In this document: in pieces, positions 1 to 8,573 of the stretch | How positions within the stretch are numbered: position 1 is the stretch's first letter | How the letters are laid out: every line of letters starts with the position of its first letter | Assembly (NCBI RefSeq): GCF_014217335.1 | Contig: NZ_CP060092.1 | Location: forward strand, 1,195,501 to 1,259,500 | DNA from: Teredinibacter purpureus | GTDB taxonomy: Bacteria; Pseudomonadota; Gammaproteobacteria; Pseudomonadales; Cellvibrionaceae | Direction of reading: 5' to 3' | DNA length: 64,000 bases | Position numbers and translations under genes: made by a program | Notes under the pieces: generated by a model | The model's input: only the letters and a program-made list of their open reading frames with translations | Told to the model about the DNA's origin: nothing | Database searches by the model: none

Positions 1-387
1 AACTTTTCTGATCGTCTATGGCAGGCAGTGAAAACGCTTAACAGTTTGGATGCAACTATTGATGAACTGCAAAGTAATTATCGAAATATTGAAAAAATTC
101 TGAGTGCTGCTCCAGACTTACAACCCTTCCGTATTCGTGTGGCTGAGGCGAATGCACGTTTGGAAAGGCAAAATATCGAGGTTAATCGTGCCGTGGCCGC
201 ATCTAAAGAGCAACTGCGCCAACAGGTGGTAAGTGTACTGAGAGAGCAAAGGCTTCGCGTAGAACATTATCTAGCTCAGAGCCGTTTATCGGTTGCACGC
301 CTTTACGACAAAGCGCGCTTATTGCAAGAGCAAGAGGCCTTCGCTCCAAATAGCCCAAACGTTTTGAGCGGCGAGGTTGATCAGTGA
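1..387 (+). CDS. C-terminal part of a helical envelope protein (truncated by window edge)
   Basis: Only the last 128 codons lie in the window. The frame is open from base 1, so the GTG at 28 is probably internal and the true start lies upstream. The visible part is almost all charged helix with regular hydrophobic spacing (for example HYLAQSRLSVARLYDKA near the end), which reads as a coiled coil or the tail of a helical-repeat protein. No membrane segment or signal peptide is visible. Its stop overlaps the start of the next gene by 4 nt (GTGA at 384-387), so it is translationally coupled to the TPR lipoprotein and belongs to the ExbB/ExbD operon. I cannot name the family; a TPR or coiled-coil partner of that complex is the best guess. 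Confidence 0.6.
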   Translation, partial: NFSDRLWQAVKTLNSLDATIDELQSNYRNIEKILSAAPDLQPFRIRVAEANARLERQNIEVNRAVAASKEQLRQQVVSVLREQRLRVEHYLAQSRLSVARLYDKARLLQEQEAFAPNSPNVLSGEVDQ

Positions 388-3287
388 GCTACCCCATGCG
401 GTTTAAAGTCATTGCATTATCGGTGTCTTTTATTTTTATGCAAGGCTGTTCATGGTTTGGAAACCACGAATCCAATTATGGGCGCACTATCGCTGGGCTC
501 GAAGCGCCGCTGATACCAGACGAGCCAATGCCGGTGCCCGCTACTACCTTAGACCAAATCGAAGATAGCTATCGCTCAGCGCTAGAGGTGGCGAAAGATC
601 CGAGTATTCGTCATCAAATTTTAGTACGTCTTGCCGATTTAGAAATGGCAAGAAGCGAAAAGAATCAACTAGACGCAGAGACACAGCAACAGTTTTTCGA
701 TGGTGCTGTGTCGATGTACGAAGAGCTAATCACCCTAAATAAAGCGTGGCCTGTTAACGGCGAGCTAATGTCGAATGAGCGTTTGTTGTATCAGTTATCA
801 AAAGCCTATGCGCTAGATGGCCGCATGCAGGAATCGGATGATGTACTTGGCCTTTTAGTAGGGCAGTATCCCGAGTCAAGCTTTGTCGCCGAAGCGGATT
901 TTCGTCAAGCCGAAAAAGCGTTTAGTGACGGAAACTATGCCGTAGCTGAACAGCTTTACCGCAAAATAATGGACGGCGGTGATACAACTCCCTTTTATGG
1001 CAACGCTGTCTATATGCATGGTTGGTCGCAATTTAAACGTGGCAAGTATCGAGCGTCAGTAAAATCATTTACTGAAGTGTTAGACCGCAGTCTATCAGTA
1101 GAAGGCCAAACGCTGGCTGATCTGAGCAATAGCGATAGAAACTTGGTGAACGATACCTTACGGGTTTTTGGTATTGTGTTTTCGTACCTTGACGGTGCCG
1201 AATCTATTACGGATATTTACCAAACGTTGGGTCAGCGTCACTATCAACATTTGCTCTATCTTAGCCTTGGTGATTTGTATCTTGAGAAAAAACGCTATCG
1301 TGATAGTGCTGATACCTATCGACACTATGTACAGGTGTTTCCCAATACCGATTACTCACCTACGTTTAGTGTAAAAGCGATTACCGTTTACAATTTGGGT
1401 AACTTCCCGAGTTTAATCTTGCCGGCCAAAGAAGAGTTTGTTCGTAACTATGGCGTCTACAGCAACTTCTGGAGCACAAGAGAGGAGGAACAGCTGGCCG
1501 TACTTAAACCGAATTTACATCTCTATCTCGATGAACTATCGAGCTTTTATCATGCGCAAGCGCTGACAAATCGAAAAGTGCGGGCGGAATACGCCAGCCT
1601 AAAAGCCGAAGGGAAAAATCCTCCGTTCAAGCTGCCAGAGAATATTGCCGAGCCTAATTTTGTAAAGGCGGCGGGCTTGTATCAGCAATTTATCGATACC
1701 TTCCCGTTAGACACAAAAGTTGCGGAAATGACTTATCTAATGGGTGAATCTTATTATGAGGCGGGCCAATTAATTGCGGCGGTTAGCGCATACGAGGCTG
1801 TTGCCTATAAATATCTCGATACGTTGCGTGGAGCTGAAGCCGGCTATGCGGCTATTTTTACGTTACAGCGTTTAATCGACGACCAACCGAAAAAAACGGA
1901 GAACGATGCATTGTTGGTGTCGCAATGGTACGAGCAGAAAGTTACCAACGCGCTCAATTTCGCCGACTATTATCCAACGGATAAGCGAGCCGCCGGTGTA
2001 TTAACAAAAGCGGCGCAAGAAGTTTTTGAACGCGGTAATTTAGAACGTGCACAAGTTATCGCCAAGCGCATGACCGAATGGCAGCCAACACCTGAAAAAA
2101 CACTTCAAAAAACTGCTTGGCTAGTGTTAGCGCATACCCAGTTTGACTTAAACCAATTTGCAGAAGCCGAACTATCCTATCAACAGTTAATAATGTTGTT
2201 AGATCCAGCGGACCCTGACCGACCCGCTATTATTGAGCGAATTGCGGCCAGCATGTATAAATCGTCTGAAGCACAAATTGCTGCTGGCGAGAAAATTATT
2301 GCCATTGAAAAGCTCCTCGCTATTCGTACTATTTCTCCTGCCAGCGACATCGCTATCGCGGCGCAATATGACGCTGCAAACTACTTGATCGAATTGGAAG
2401 ATTGGTCTCAAGCAGAGCAGGTACTGTTGGATTTTGGTCGACGTTACCCTGAACACTCTTTAACAGCAACGCTACCCCCGAAATTGGCTTTTATTTATCA
2501 GGAAACCGAAAGCTGGGGAAAAGCCGCGTCGCAACTGTCTATTATGGCCAATTCAGGTGATCCACAGATCCGCCGAAATTCTTTGTACCTTTCTGCAGAA
2601 CTTTATGAAAAATCTAATAATCGGCAGAAGGCTATCGAACAATACCGCTTGTACGCCAATAGCTATCCATTACCGTTTGATTTGGCTATTGAGTCACGTT
2701 ATAAGTTGGTTGAATTGTACGGTCACATAAATGAAGTTGGAAAACGTAATTATTGGCTCAAAGATTTAATTCAACAGGATAAAAAGGCCGGCGCAGGTTC
2801 CACTGCTCGTTCGAAAACTCTTGCAGCAATGGCATCGTCAAAGTTTGCTAACGATGAATTTGAGCGCTTCATTACAATCAAACTGACGTTGCCCATTAAA
2901 AAAAGTATGCGTAAAAAGAAAGCTGCAATGGATCAAACACTAAAGTCGTATCGACAGGTATTGGCTTATGGTGTGGCTGACTATTCAACGGATGCGAATT
3001 ACAAAATTGGTATGTTGTATGGCCAGCTAAGTCAGGATCTGATGAATTCAGAACGGCCACCAGGGCTGGATACTTTGGCACTAGAACAATACGAAATTCT
3101 ATTGGAAGAGCAAGCGTACCCTTTCGAAGAAAAAGCCATAGATTTGCATGCCAGCAATATTCAGCGTGCGTGGGAAGGTCTTTATGACGATGGTGTTAAA
3201 AACAGTTTTAAGGCGTTAGCGGAATTACTACCGGCTCGCTATGGTAAAGAAGAGAATAAGATAGGGGTGAGTCGTGGGCTACATTAA
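384..3287 (+). CDS. Large TPR lipoprotein of the ExbBD/AgmX operon
   Basis: A 967-residue protein with a short basic N-terminus, a hydrophobic stretch and a plausible lipobox ending in Cys (FMQGC, about residues 18-22), so probably an outer-membrane-anchored periplasmic lipoprotein. The rest is a long alpha solenoid of degenerate TPR units, with recurring patterns such as ALDGRMQES, GNYAVAEQLY, AGQLIAAVSAYEAV and KAIEQYRLYANSYP, similar in style to BamD/YbgF-type repeats. The start is GTG at 384, overlapping the previous stop; ATG at 396 is an alternative. It overlaps the next TPR gene by 14 nt. By analogy with TPR lipoproteins of Agl/Glt-type machines it may scaffold the energised complex in the periplasm; that role is inference. 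Confidence 0.8.
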   Translation: MSYPMRFKVIALSVSFIFMQGCSWFGNHESNYGRTIAGLEAPLIPDEPMPVPATTLDQIEDSYRSALEVAKDPSIRHQILVRLADLEMARSEKNQLDAETQQQFFDGAVSMYEELITLNKAWPVNGELMSNERLLYQLSKAYALDGRMQESDDVLGLLVGQYPESSFVAEADFRQAEKAFSDGNYAVAEQLYRKIMDGGDTTPFYGNAVYMHGWSQFKRGKYRASVKSFTEVLDRSLSVEGQTLADLSNSDRNLVNDTLRVFGIVFSYLDGAESITDIYQTLGQRHYQHLLYLSLGDLYLEKKRYRDSADTYRHYVQVFPNTDYSPTFSVKAITVYNLGNFPSLILPAKEEFVRNYGVYSNFWSTREEEQLAVLKPNLHLYLDELSSFYHAQALTNRKVRAEYASLKAEGKNPPFKLPENIAEPNFVKAAGLYQQFIDTFPLDTKVAEMTYLMGESYYEAGQLIAAVSAYEAVAYKYLDTLRGAEAGYAAIFTLQRLIDDQPKKTENDALLVSQWYEQKVTNALNFADYYPTDKRAAGVLTKAAQEVFERGNLERAQVIAKRMTEWQPTPEKTLQKTAWLVLAHTQFDLNQFAEAELSYQQLIMLLDPADPDRPAIIERIAASMYKSSEAQIAAGEKIIAIEKLLAIRTISPASDIAIAAQYDAANYLIELEDWSQAEQVLLDFGRRYPEHSLTATLPPKLAFIYQETESWGKAASQLSIMANSGDPQIRRNSLYLSAELYEKSNNRQKAIEQYRLYANSYPLPFDLAIESRYKLVELYGHINEVGKRNYWLKDLIQQDKKAGAGSTARSKTLAAMASSKFANDEFERFITIKLTLPIKKSMRKKKAAMDQTLKSYRQVLAYGVADYSTDANYKIGMLYGQLSQDLMNSERPPGLDTLALEQYEILLEEQAYPFEEKAIDLHASNIQRAWEGLYDDGVKNSFKALAELLPARYGKEENKIGVSRGLH

Positions 3288-3942
3288 AAAAACCACTAGA
3301 ACACCGTTAGTGGCGATGCTAATGGCGTCAGTTCTGTGGGGCTGTAGCGGTGTCCTAAAGAAAGCGCCTTTAGACGCTGAACCGGCAGTGAGCGAAACGC
3401 CAGCCGTAGAGGTTGCATTAGAGATACTTCCTAACCCCTACTTAGCGACTAAGCCATCAGTACCGGATAAAGCCAAAGACGAGTTTGCCCAAGCGACCGA
3501 GGCAATGAATGCAGAGCAATGGTCTAAAGCGGAAGGGATTCTCGTGTTAATGACTGAGACTTGGCCGAATCTTTCTGGTCCGTATGTCAATCTCGGTATT
3601 GCACAGTACCGACAATCGCATCTGGCACAAGCAGAAGATAGCCTAAAAGGTGCTATACACGTAAATGCTGCGAATATGGATGCTTATACGTGGCTAGGTG
3701 TACTCTACAGAGAGCAGGGGCGTTTTAATGACGCTGAGGCGAATTATAAAGCGGCTTTGGCCATTTGGCCGCATCATGTGGATTCGCTGCGTAATTTGGG
3801 TATTTTGTACGATCTTTATTTAGGCCGATTTGACGAAGCTTTAGTGCAGTACAAATTATTGCAGCGCGTATTACCCGAAGAAAGTCGACAGCTTAAAGGA
3901 TGGGTACGTGATCTCGAACGTAGGCTAGCTGACAAAGGTTAA
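3274..3942 (+). CDS. Small TPR lipoprotein
   Basis: 222 residues. The N-terminus has a hydrophobic segment ending in a lipobox (LWGC, Cys at residue 24), then a Pro/Glu-rich linker, then at least three consecutive TPR units (about residues 65-205; motifs YVNLGIAQYRQSHLAQAEDS, AYTWLGVLYREQGRFNDAEA and SLRNLGILYD). The start is GTG at 3274 inside the end of the preceding gene, with an AGGGGTG ribosome-binding site 4 nt upstream. It is likely a periplasmic lipoprotein co-translated with the large TPR lipoprotein. Two TPR lipoproteins in series before ExbB/ExbD suggest a periplasmic assembly platform; no enzymatic motif is seen. Confidence 0.8.
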   Translation: MGYIKKTTRTPLVAMLMASVLWGCSGVLKKAPLDAEPAVSETPAVEVALEILPNPYLATKPSVPDKAKDEFAQATEAMNAEQWSKAEGILVLMTETWPNLSGPYVNLGIAQYRQSHLAQAEDSLKGAIHVNAANMDAYTWLGVLYREQGRFNDAEANYKAALAIWPHHVDSLRNLGILYDLYLGRFDEALVQYKLLQRVLPEESRQLKGWVRDLERRLADKG

Positions 3943-3946
3943 AAAA

Positions 3947-4291
3947 ATGGACAAACAGTTTCACAATAGCCGCGAAAAGCGCGTAGTGTCGGTTAAATAC
4001 TTTAGCTACGGGCTTAGTGTTGCAATGTTAATGTTGCTGTCTCTTAACAGCGTGGCGCAGTCCAATGCCAATGATGACAATGTCGTTGAACTTAGCGCGA
4101 CGGTTACTGGTAACCAAGAACAGCCAAAAGTAATTTACATTGTGCCGTGGAAGCCGGCCTCGGATGATTCAATATTATACCAACCGTTAAACAGTAAAAC
4201 AGATAGTGTATTCGGGCATGTGGAGGTAAGTGAACACAGGCGCGAATTACAGTTTATAAAAACCCTGGCTAGCGAAGCTGCGGCCGAATAA
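3947..4291 (+). CDS. Small exported protein of the ExbBD/AgmX operon, unknown function
   Basis: 114 residues starting 4 nt after the previous stop. A basic N-terminus is followed by a hydrophobic segment (about residues 18-37) with a possible signal-peptidase site after SVAQS, so it is probably periplasmic or membrane-tethered. The mature part is short, with a hydrophobic VIYIVPWKP motif around residue 65 and an acidic, helical C-terminus. I do not recognise a family with a known function. Its tight position between the TPR lipoproteins and ExbB points to a structural subunit of the same complex. Confidence 0.7.
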   Translation: MDKQFHNSREKRVVSVKYFSYGLSVAMLMLLSLNSVAQSNANDDNVVELSATVTGNQEQPKVIYIVPWKPASDDSILYQPLNSKTDSVFGHVEVSEHRRELQFIKTLASEAAAE

Positions 4292-4321
4292 TTTACGTTA
4301 CGATCTGGAGGCAGATATCCC

Positions 4322-4987
4322 ATGAATAGTGTTGTTACTTTTTTTCAAAGCGGTGGACCTTTTATGTATCCCATTGCATTAGTGTTGGTAGTTGGCTTAG
4401 CTCTGGCGGTAGAGCGATGGTTATTTTTAACGGCAGCGAAAGCGTCGAATAGAAAAGCCTTTAACCGTTTGTTGCCGTTATTGCAGAAAAAAGACTATGC
4501 CGCGGTGGTGGATTTAGCGCGGCAAAGCAAAGCGCCCATTAGTCGTATCGTAGCGTCAGGTATTGCGCGCATGCAACACTCGCCGCGTCGAGACGAAATT
4601 GAATACGCTATGGAAGAAGGCGTGATGGAGGCGGTACCTCGCTTAGAAAAACGCACGCCTTATTTAGCAACGTTGGCCAATATTTCTACTTTATTAGGGC
4701 TTCTCGGTACGATTATGGGGCTTATTGCGGCCTTTACCGCTGTAGCCAACGCAGACCCTTCTGAAAAAGCAAATTTATTATCGCAAAGTATTTCGGTTGC
4801 TATGAACACAACAGCATTTGGTCTGATGGCTGCGATTCCTTTATTGCTTTTTCATGCTACTTTGCAAACCAAAACAACAGAAATTGTCGACAGCCTTGAA
4901 ATGGCGGGTATCAAGTGCCTGAACATTATGTCGAATTTAAATGCTTTTTCTACTCGTACCCGAGCAAACGATAAACCACGTACATAA
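4322..4987 (+). CDS. exbB: MotA/TolQ/ExbB-family proton channel protein
   Basis: 221 residues, typical for ExbB/TolQ. Three membrane segments are visible: residues 13-33, a second near 122-145 (LGTIMGLIAAF) and a third near 155-180 (AMNTTAFGLMAAIPLLLF), with the long cytoplasmic loop between the first two. The conserved TPYLATLANISTLLGLLGTI and SVAMNTTAFGL blocks are diagnostic. It would form the pentameric inner-membrane channel that, with ExbD, turns proton flow into movement of a TonB-like partner. A GGAGG site lies upstream. It is followed by two ExbD genes and an AgmX-type TonB gene, an order resembling AglR-AglQ-AglS sets rather than the simple iron-uptake TonB system. Confidence 0.9.
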   Translation: MNSVVTFFQSGGPFMYPIALVLVVGLALAVERWLFLTAAKASNRKAFNRLLPLLQKKDYAAVVDLARQSKAPISRIVASGIARMQHSPRRDEIEYAMEEGVMEAVPRLEKRTPYLATLANISTLLGLLGTIMGLIAAFTAVANADPSEKANLLSQSISVAMNTTAFGLMAAIPLLLFHATLQTKTTEIVDSLEMAGIKCLNIMSNLNAFSTRTRANDKPRT

Positions 4988-5066
4988 TGGTTGCGATAAG
5001 CTGTTTGGGTTTTGCTCATGGTAAGCATGATGAGTAAAAAAGACATAACGAATACTGGCGGTACAT

Positions 5067-5618
5067 ATGCGTACTAGAAGAAGATCACAAGAAGAAGCCG
5101 ATCTCGATATCACTTCTTTTATGAACCTGATGATTATTTTGGTTCCGGTGTTGCTTATGAGTATGGTGTTTTCTCATATCACTGTACTTGATTTAAAATT
5201 GCCTGACCTAGCCTCCAGCGCAGCATCGAACGATGAACCTCAGGAAAACGAAAGCCTAGAGCTTGTTATTGAAAATGATGAGATGGTTATTAACTACCCC
5301 GCTGGCGCGCCTTTAAAGCGTTTGCCAAAAATTGAAGATACCGAAAGTGGAGCGTTAATCTACGACTTCGATACGCTTTCTATCGCGTTACAAGAAGTGA
5401 AGCGACTATTAAGAGATCAGGGCAAAGATAAAAAAGATATTTTAATTTTGTCGCAGCCAGATACGGATTATCAAACCATTGTCCGAGCAATGGATACTGT
5501 GCGCAGTTTTAAAACCGTGGTAGCCGCATCTGTTGTGAATGCAGAATTGTTCCCTGCTATTTCGTTAGGCGATGCACCTGTTGACGAAGCGACTGACCGG
5601 CCGGGAGGTGTGCAATGA
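5067..5618 (+). CDS. exbD: ExbD/TolR-family protein 1, with Asn at the usual proton-site Asp
   Basis: 183 residues: a basic cytoplasmic tip (MRTRRRSQEE), one membrane segment (residues 17-40) and a periplasmic domain that includes the segment DILILSQPDTDYQTIVRAMD, characteristic of ExbD/TolR. In canonical ExbD/TolR an Asp early in the membrane helix is essential for proton transfer (D25 of ExbD, D23 of TolR). Here the aligned position, in DITSFMNLMIIL, is Asn20. The second ExbD downstream keeps the Asp, so the two probably form a heterodimer with one protonatable subunit. The gene starts 79 nt after exbB and overlaps the next exbD by 4 nt (ATGA). Confidence 0.88.
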   Translation: MRTRRRSQEEADLDITSFMNLMIILVPVLLMSMVFSHITVLDLKLPDLASSAASNDEPQENESLELVIENDEMVINYPAGAPLKRLPKIEDTESGALIYDFDTLSIALQEVKRLLRDQGKDKKDILILSQPDTDYQTIVRAMDTVRSFKTVVAASVVNAELFPAISLGDAPVDEATDRPGGVQ

Positions 5619-6148
5619 AACAATCGATACATGCCAAGCGTATGGCGCGGACAAACAAACGACACAAAGCTACATCGAAGCTTAATCTCGTCTCGCTAAT
5701 GGATATTTTTACCATCTTGGTTTTTTTCTTGTTGGTTAATTCATCAGATGTTGAAGTTTTGCAAAGTAATAAAGATATACAATTACCAGAATCTTTCGCT
5801 GAGCAGCAACCGAAAACCAATTTAATTGTCTCTGTCAGTCATGAATCGATTCTTGTGGGGGGGCGTAAGGTTGCCGATATTGCATTGATTAATAATAGCA
5901 ACGACGCTGAAATTAAAGGTTTAAAAGAAGAGCTAGAGTATCTTGCTGCGCGCAAGCCTTACCGCACAGACGAAGAAGCGCAGAAAGGCCGTGACGTTAC
6001 GATTATGGGCGACAAAGGCATTCCGTATGATTTACTTAAAAAGGTGATGACCACGTGTGCGAAATCGGAATACCGTAATATCTCGCTGGCCGTAAGTCAG
6101 GTGCCAACAGATGCTTCGGTTGATAGCCTTCAGGCAGAGGAGGGTTAA
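5615..6148 (+). CDS. exbD: ExbD/TolR-family protein 2 (Asp retained)
   Basis: 177 residues with a longer basic cytoplasmic tip (about 20 residues rich in Lys/Arg), one membrane segment (about residues 27-46) containing LVSLMDIFTILVFFLL, where Asp30 sits at the canonical proton-transfer position, and a periplasmic ExbD-like domain containing DVTIMGDKGIPYDLLKKVM. It is translationally coupled to the first exbD by a 4-nt overlap. The pair differs clearly in sequence, so it is an ancient heteromeric arrangement and not a recent duplication. It would act with ExbB in the inner membrane. Confidence 0.88.
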   Translation: MKQSIHAKRMARTNKRHKATSKLNLVSLMDIFTILVFFLLVNSSDVEVLQSNKDIQLPESFAEQQPKTNLIVSVSHESILVGGRKVADIALINNSNDAEIKGLKEELEYLAARKPYRTDEEAQKGRDVTIMGDKGIPYDLLKKVMTTCAKSEYRNISLAVSQVPTDASVDSLQAEEG

Positions 6149-6149
6149 C

Positions 6150-7115
6150 GTGGCGACAGTATTACTTGCACCTAACCTACAGCTTCCTTGGAGTTCCACT
6201 ATTGATGATGACCGAAAATTTTGGCGCATTGTGGGGCTCTTACTGATTCCGTTTTTTATACTGAGTATTGTCGTACCGTTAATCGATGTGCCGGAAAAAG
6301 AGCGCTCTGAACTTGAAGCATTGCCTCCGCAGCTTGCAAAAGTGGTGATCGAGCAGCAAGAGATTCCAACACCAACGCCAACACCTGTCCCTACGCCAGA
6401 GCCTACACCCGAGCCCGAAGAGGTGCTGGAGGAAAAACCTGTAGAGGCAACGCCTCCACCAAAACCAGAGGCTACGCCAGAGCCGCAGGCAACACCGGAA
6501 CCCGCAAAGCTAATAGAAAAAGCGCGAGAAGAAGCACAAGCTGAAATTAGTCAGTTTACTGATGCTCTTTCGGATATGCGCGAATCGTTTGAGCTTTCAG
6601 AGGTGAACGCTGATCTTACTCAGTCCACGGGTGAGGCCGCACAAGTTGATCGTTCAGCCATTACCAGTGGTGTTACCGCTGATAGTGGTGGCATTCAAAC
6701 CTCTGGGCTTAGTCGTAATACCGGTGGTGTTGCGTTATCGGGTAAGCAAACGACTGCCGTCGACAGTAAGCTCGCAGCGCCAACGGGTGCAGGAGCAGAG
6801 GGTCAGAAGCAACCGGAGGTGGCGGGTAAGCGCAGTGAAGAGCAAATGCGTAAGGTAATGGATCAAAGCAAAGGCGCGATGTTTAATATATATAACCGCG
6901 CGCTGCGTAAAGACCCTACGCTAGAAGGCAAGGTGGTATTCGAAATGGTTATCGAGCCGAACGGTCGAATTTCTTCCGCTAAAATTGTGTCTAGCGAACT
7001 GGAAACGCCGGCTCTCGAATCGAAATTACTTGCGCGTATAAAGTTGATTAATTTTGGTTCGCAAGATGTAAAACAAACGAAATTAATTTTCTCGTTCGAT
7101 TTCCTGCCGTATTAA
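6150..7115 (+). CDS. TonB-like energy transducer with AgmX/PglI C-terminal domain
   Basis: I take GTG at 6150 as the start, with an AGAGGAGGG site 5 nt upstream; the frame is open further upstream, but that would overlap exbD by 38 nt without a ribosome-binding site. The 321-residue product has a short cytoplasmic N-terminus, one membrane segment (about residues 25-45), a Pro-rich periplasm-spanning linker ([17 protein letters not shown], then acidic and Ser/Thr/Gly-rich stretches), and a C-terminal domain of about 95 residues (from EEQMRKVMDQSKGAMFNIY to FSFDFLPY) that matches the AgmX/PglI-type TonB-like fold. Such domains occur in gliding and other energised envelope complexes. It would carry force from the ExbB/ExbD motor to a periplasmic or outer-membrane partner. 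Confidence 0.85.
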   Translation: MATVLLAPNLQLPWSSTIDDDRKFWRIVGLLLIPFFILSIVVPLIDVPEKERSELEALPPQLAKVVIEQQEIPTPTPTPVPTPEPTPEPEEVLEEKPVEATPPPKPEATPEPQATPEPAKLIEKAREEAQAEISQFTDALSDMRESFELSEVNADLTQSTGEAAQVDRSAITSGVTADSGGIQTSGLSRNTGGVALSGKQTTAVDSKLAAPTGAGAEGQKQPEVAGKRSEEQMRKVMDQSKGAMFNIYNRALRKDPTLEGKVVFEMVIEPNGRISSAKIVSSELETPALESKLLARIKLINFGSQDVKQTKLIFSFDFLPY

Positions 7116-7126
7116 TTGTCGATAGA

Positions 7127-7166
7127 AAAAAAGGGAGGTTACGGTAACGTAAGCTCCCTTTTTTTG
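7127..7166. terminator. Bidirectional intrinsic terminator between convergent operons
   Basis: An A-run and AAAGGGAG on the left pair with CTCCCTTT and a T-run on the right, with TTACG/CGTAA extending the stem. It lies 12 nt after the AgmX-type gene and 9 nt from the end of the minus-strand lipoprotein gene, so it can serve both directions. Confidence 0.85.
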
Positions 7167-7174
7167 TGGTGTGC

Positions 7175-8365
7175 CTAATCTTTCGCAACCATATACAGGT
7201 TCATAAGGGTAGATTCGTCGGTAGTGCCCGGAGAAAAGCCTACGCAGATAAGGGCATGATCGCCAGAACCTGCATAATCCGCATTAAAGGAGCACGCCAA
7301 TTGAGCTGTTCCCGGATTATTGCCTGGCTCTGTTATATTGCCCATTATCATCCCTGCGATGGGCTTGTTCTCAATGATGTCAGTAGAGGTAAAAGTCAAT
7401 TCGTAACCCAGTTGCTCGGTCTCTCCTGTGGTTAGGTCTGTGACTTCTTTAAGTGTGCACACACCGCCTGCACAACTACCTTTTATGGGAAAGCTTTGTT
7501 CGCCACCGTTAAATTGGGGGTCTTGCAACACGCCAATGTAATTTCCGTCAAGCGTAGAAACACCACCAATTTCTCTTGCTTCTACACTCAATAAAAACTG
7601 TGCACCGTTGGTGTTACCTTCTGCAATTTGCTCTTCTGTTTGTGCACTTTCAATAAGAGCTGTTGCGCCTTGAGTGAAATAATACTGATGAGTGCCACTT
7701 GTTAATAAGCCATCGGTGCATTTGCCGTTGCTAAGTGTGACGCCATTGTCAGGAGACTCGGAAGGTGTTGGGTCTGTGAGTGCGTACTGATGTTGTAGCT
7801 GCTGAGTTCCCTCGGCAACACGTGAATAGTAAAAAGTTCCGAAGTGATAAGGCGTGTGTTTTTCATCTTCGAGTGGGCTGGTTGTTTTATAGAGTAACCA
7901 ATTGGAGCTTATCGTTTCGTTGGTGGGGCAGCCTGCCAATGTGAGTAACTGCAGCGCGTTATCGTTGTCTATAAACGGCAGTAGAACGACTAAGTCATTG
8001 CTGATTTGAATGCCGCTAATGGTTCGGTTAGCGGCCAAGCTGCCACTCTCGACGGTCAGCTGAATAAATTCGGATTCGAGAGTTTGGTAACGGCCCAAAA
8101 CACTCCAGTCGCTGGTGCCGTTTGGTGTCGTACTTCTATCAAATGTAAAATCACCAGATTCGTCGTCTAAGACTAGCTTCCAGCTTGAGCCGGGGCCGTA
8201 ATAGGTTGGGTCTGGAAAGGCGGAAGAGCTAGAGCTGCTACTGCTAGAGCTGGCATTATCGTCTGTGGTCGATTCCCAGCCGCGTGTACAGCCCGTAAGC
8301 CCTGCGAGACAAAGAGTGATCGCACCAGCGATAAAAGGCGGCTTGAGGTGGTGTAAAGTTTTCAC
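7175..8365 (-). CDS. Ser-linker lipoprotein of unknown function
   Basis: 396 residues starting at a GTG. A signal peptide ends in a lipobox (LTGC, Cys26), followed by a run of ten Ser residues, a linker style common in secreted proteins of Saccharophagus/Cellvibrio. The mature part (about residues 60-396) is rich in beta strands and Thr/Ser/Gly and has several Cys (for example GSCAGGVCTL), suggesting disulfides. I recognise no catalytic motif. It is the last gene of the minus-strand run that starts at the HzsA-like gene, 208 nt after the DUF3570 barrel. The gap in front of it contains a structured element (8461-8517), so it may be expressed or regulated separately. Confidence 0.7.
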   Translation of the reverse strand: MKTLHHLKPPFIAGAITLCLAGLTGCTRGWESTTDDNASSSSSSSSSSAFPDPTYYGPGSSWKLVLDDESGDFTFDRSTTPNGTSDWSVLGRYQTLESEFIQLTVESGSLAANRTISGIQISNDLVVLLPFIDNDNALQLLTLAGCPTNETISSNWLLYKTTSPLEDEKHTPYHFGTFYYSRVAEGTQQLQHQYALTDPTPSESPDNGVTLSNGKCTDGLLTSGTHQYYFTQGATALIESAQTEEQIAEGNTNGAQFLLSVEAREIGGVSTLDGNYIGVLQDPQFNGGEQSFPIKGSCAGGVCTLKEVTDLTTGETEQLGYELTFTSTDIIENKPIAGMIMGNITEPGNNPGTAQLACSFNADYAGSGDHALICVGFSPGTTDESTLMNLYMVAKD

Positions 8366-8460
8366 AATAGATCCTTATTTTTAGACATATAACGGGTGTT
8401 TTCAGGGCGAGGCATCGATAAAACCCGCGTTTTTCCCCAGAGCGATTGTCAGGTTGTGTA

Positions 8461-8517
8461 AGGGCTATTGAGTTGCGCGTTAGCGAGCGCGAGAGGCATA
8501 AATACGCCCATAGCCCT
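8461..8517 (-). other. Candidate three-way-junction RNA element in a 5' leader
   Basis: Read on the minus strand, a perfect 8-bp outer stem (AGGGCTAT/ATAGCCCT) encloses two arms: GGCGTA-TT-TATGCC, which needs a G-U pair, and a GCGC/GCGC hairpin. The G-U pair works only as RNA on the minus strand, the strand of the flanking genes. It ends about 95 nt upstream of the Ser-linker lipoprotein start. It could be a cis-regulatory leader, an intercistronic stability element or a REP-like repeat. No second full copy was noticed in the window. Confidence 0.4.
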
Positions 8518-8573
8518 AATGTTTCGGCGTTACGAGTAAAACCTATTGAGTGTTTTCTTATTACCGAGGAACG

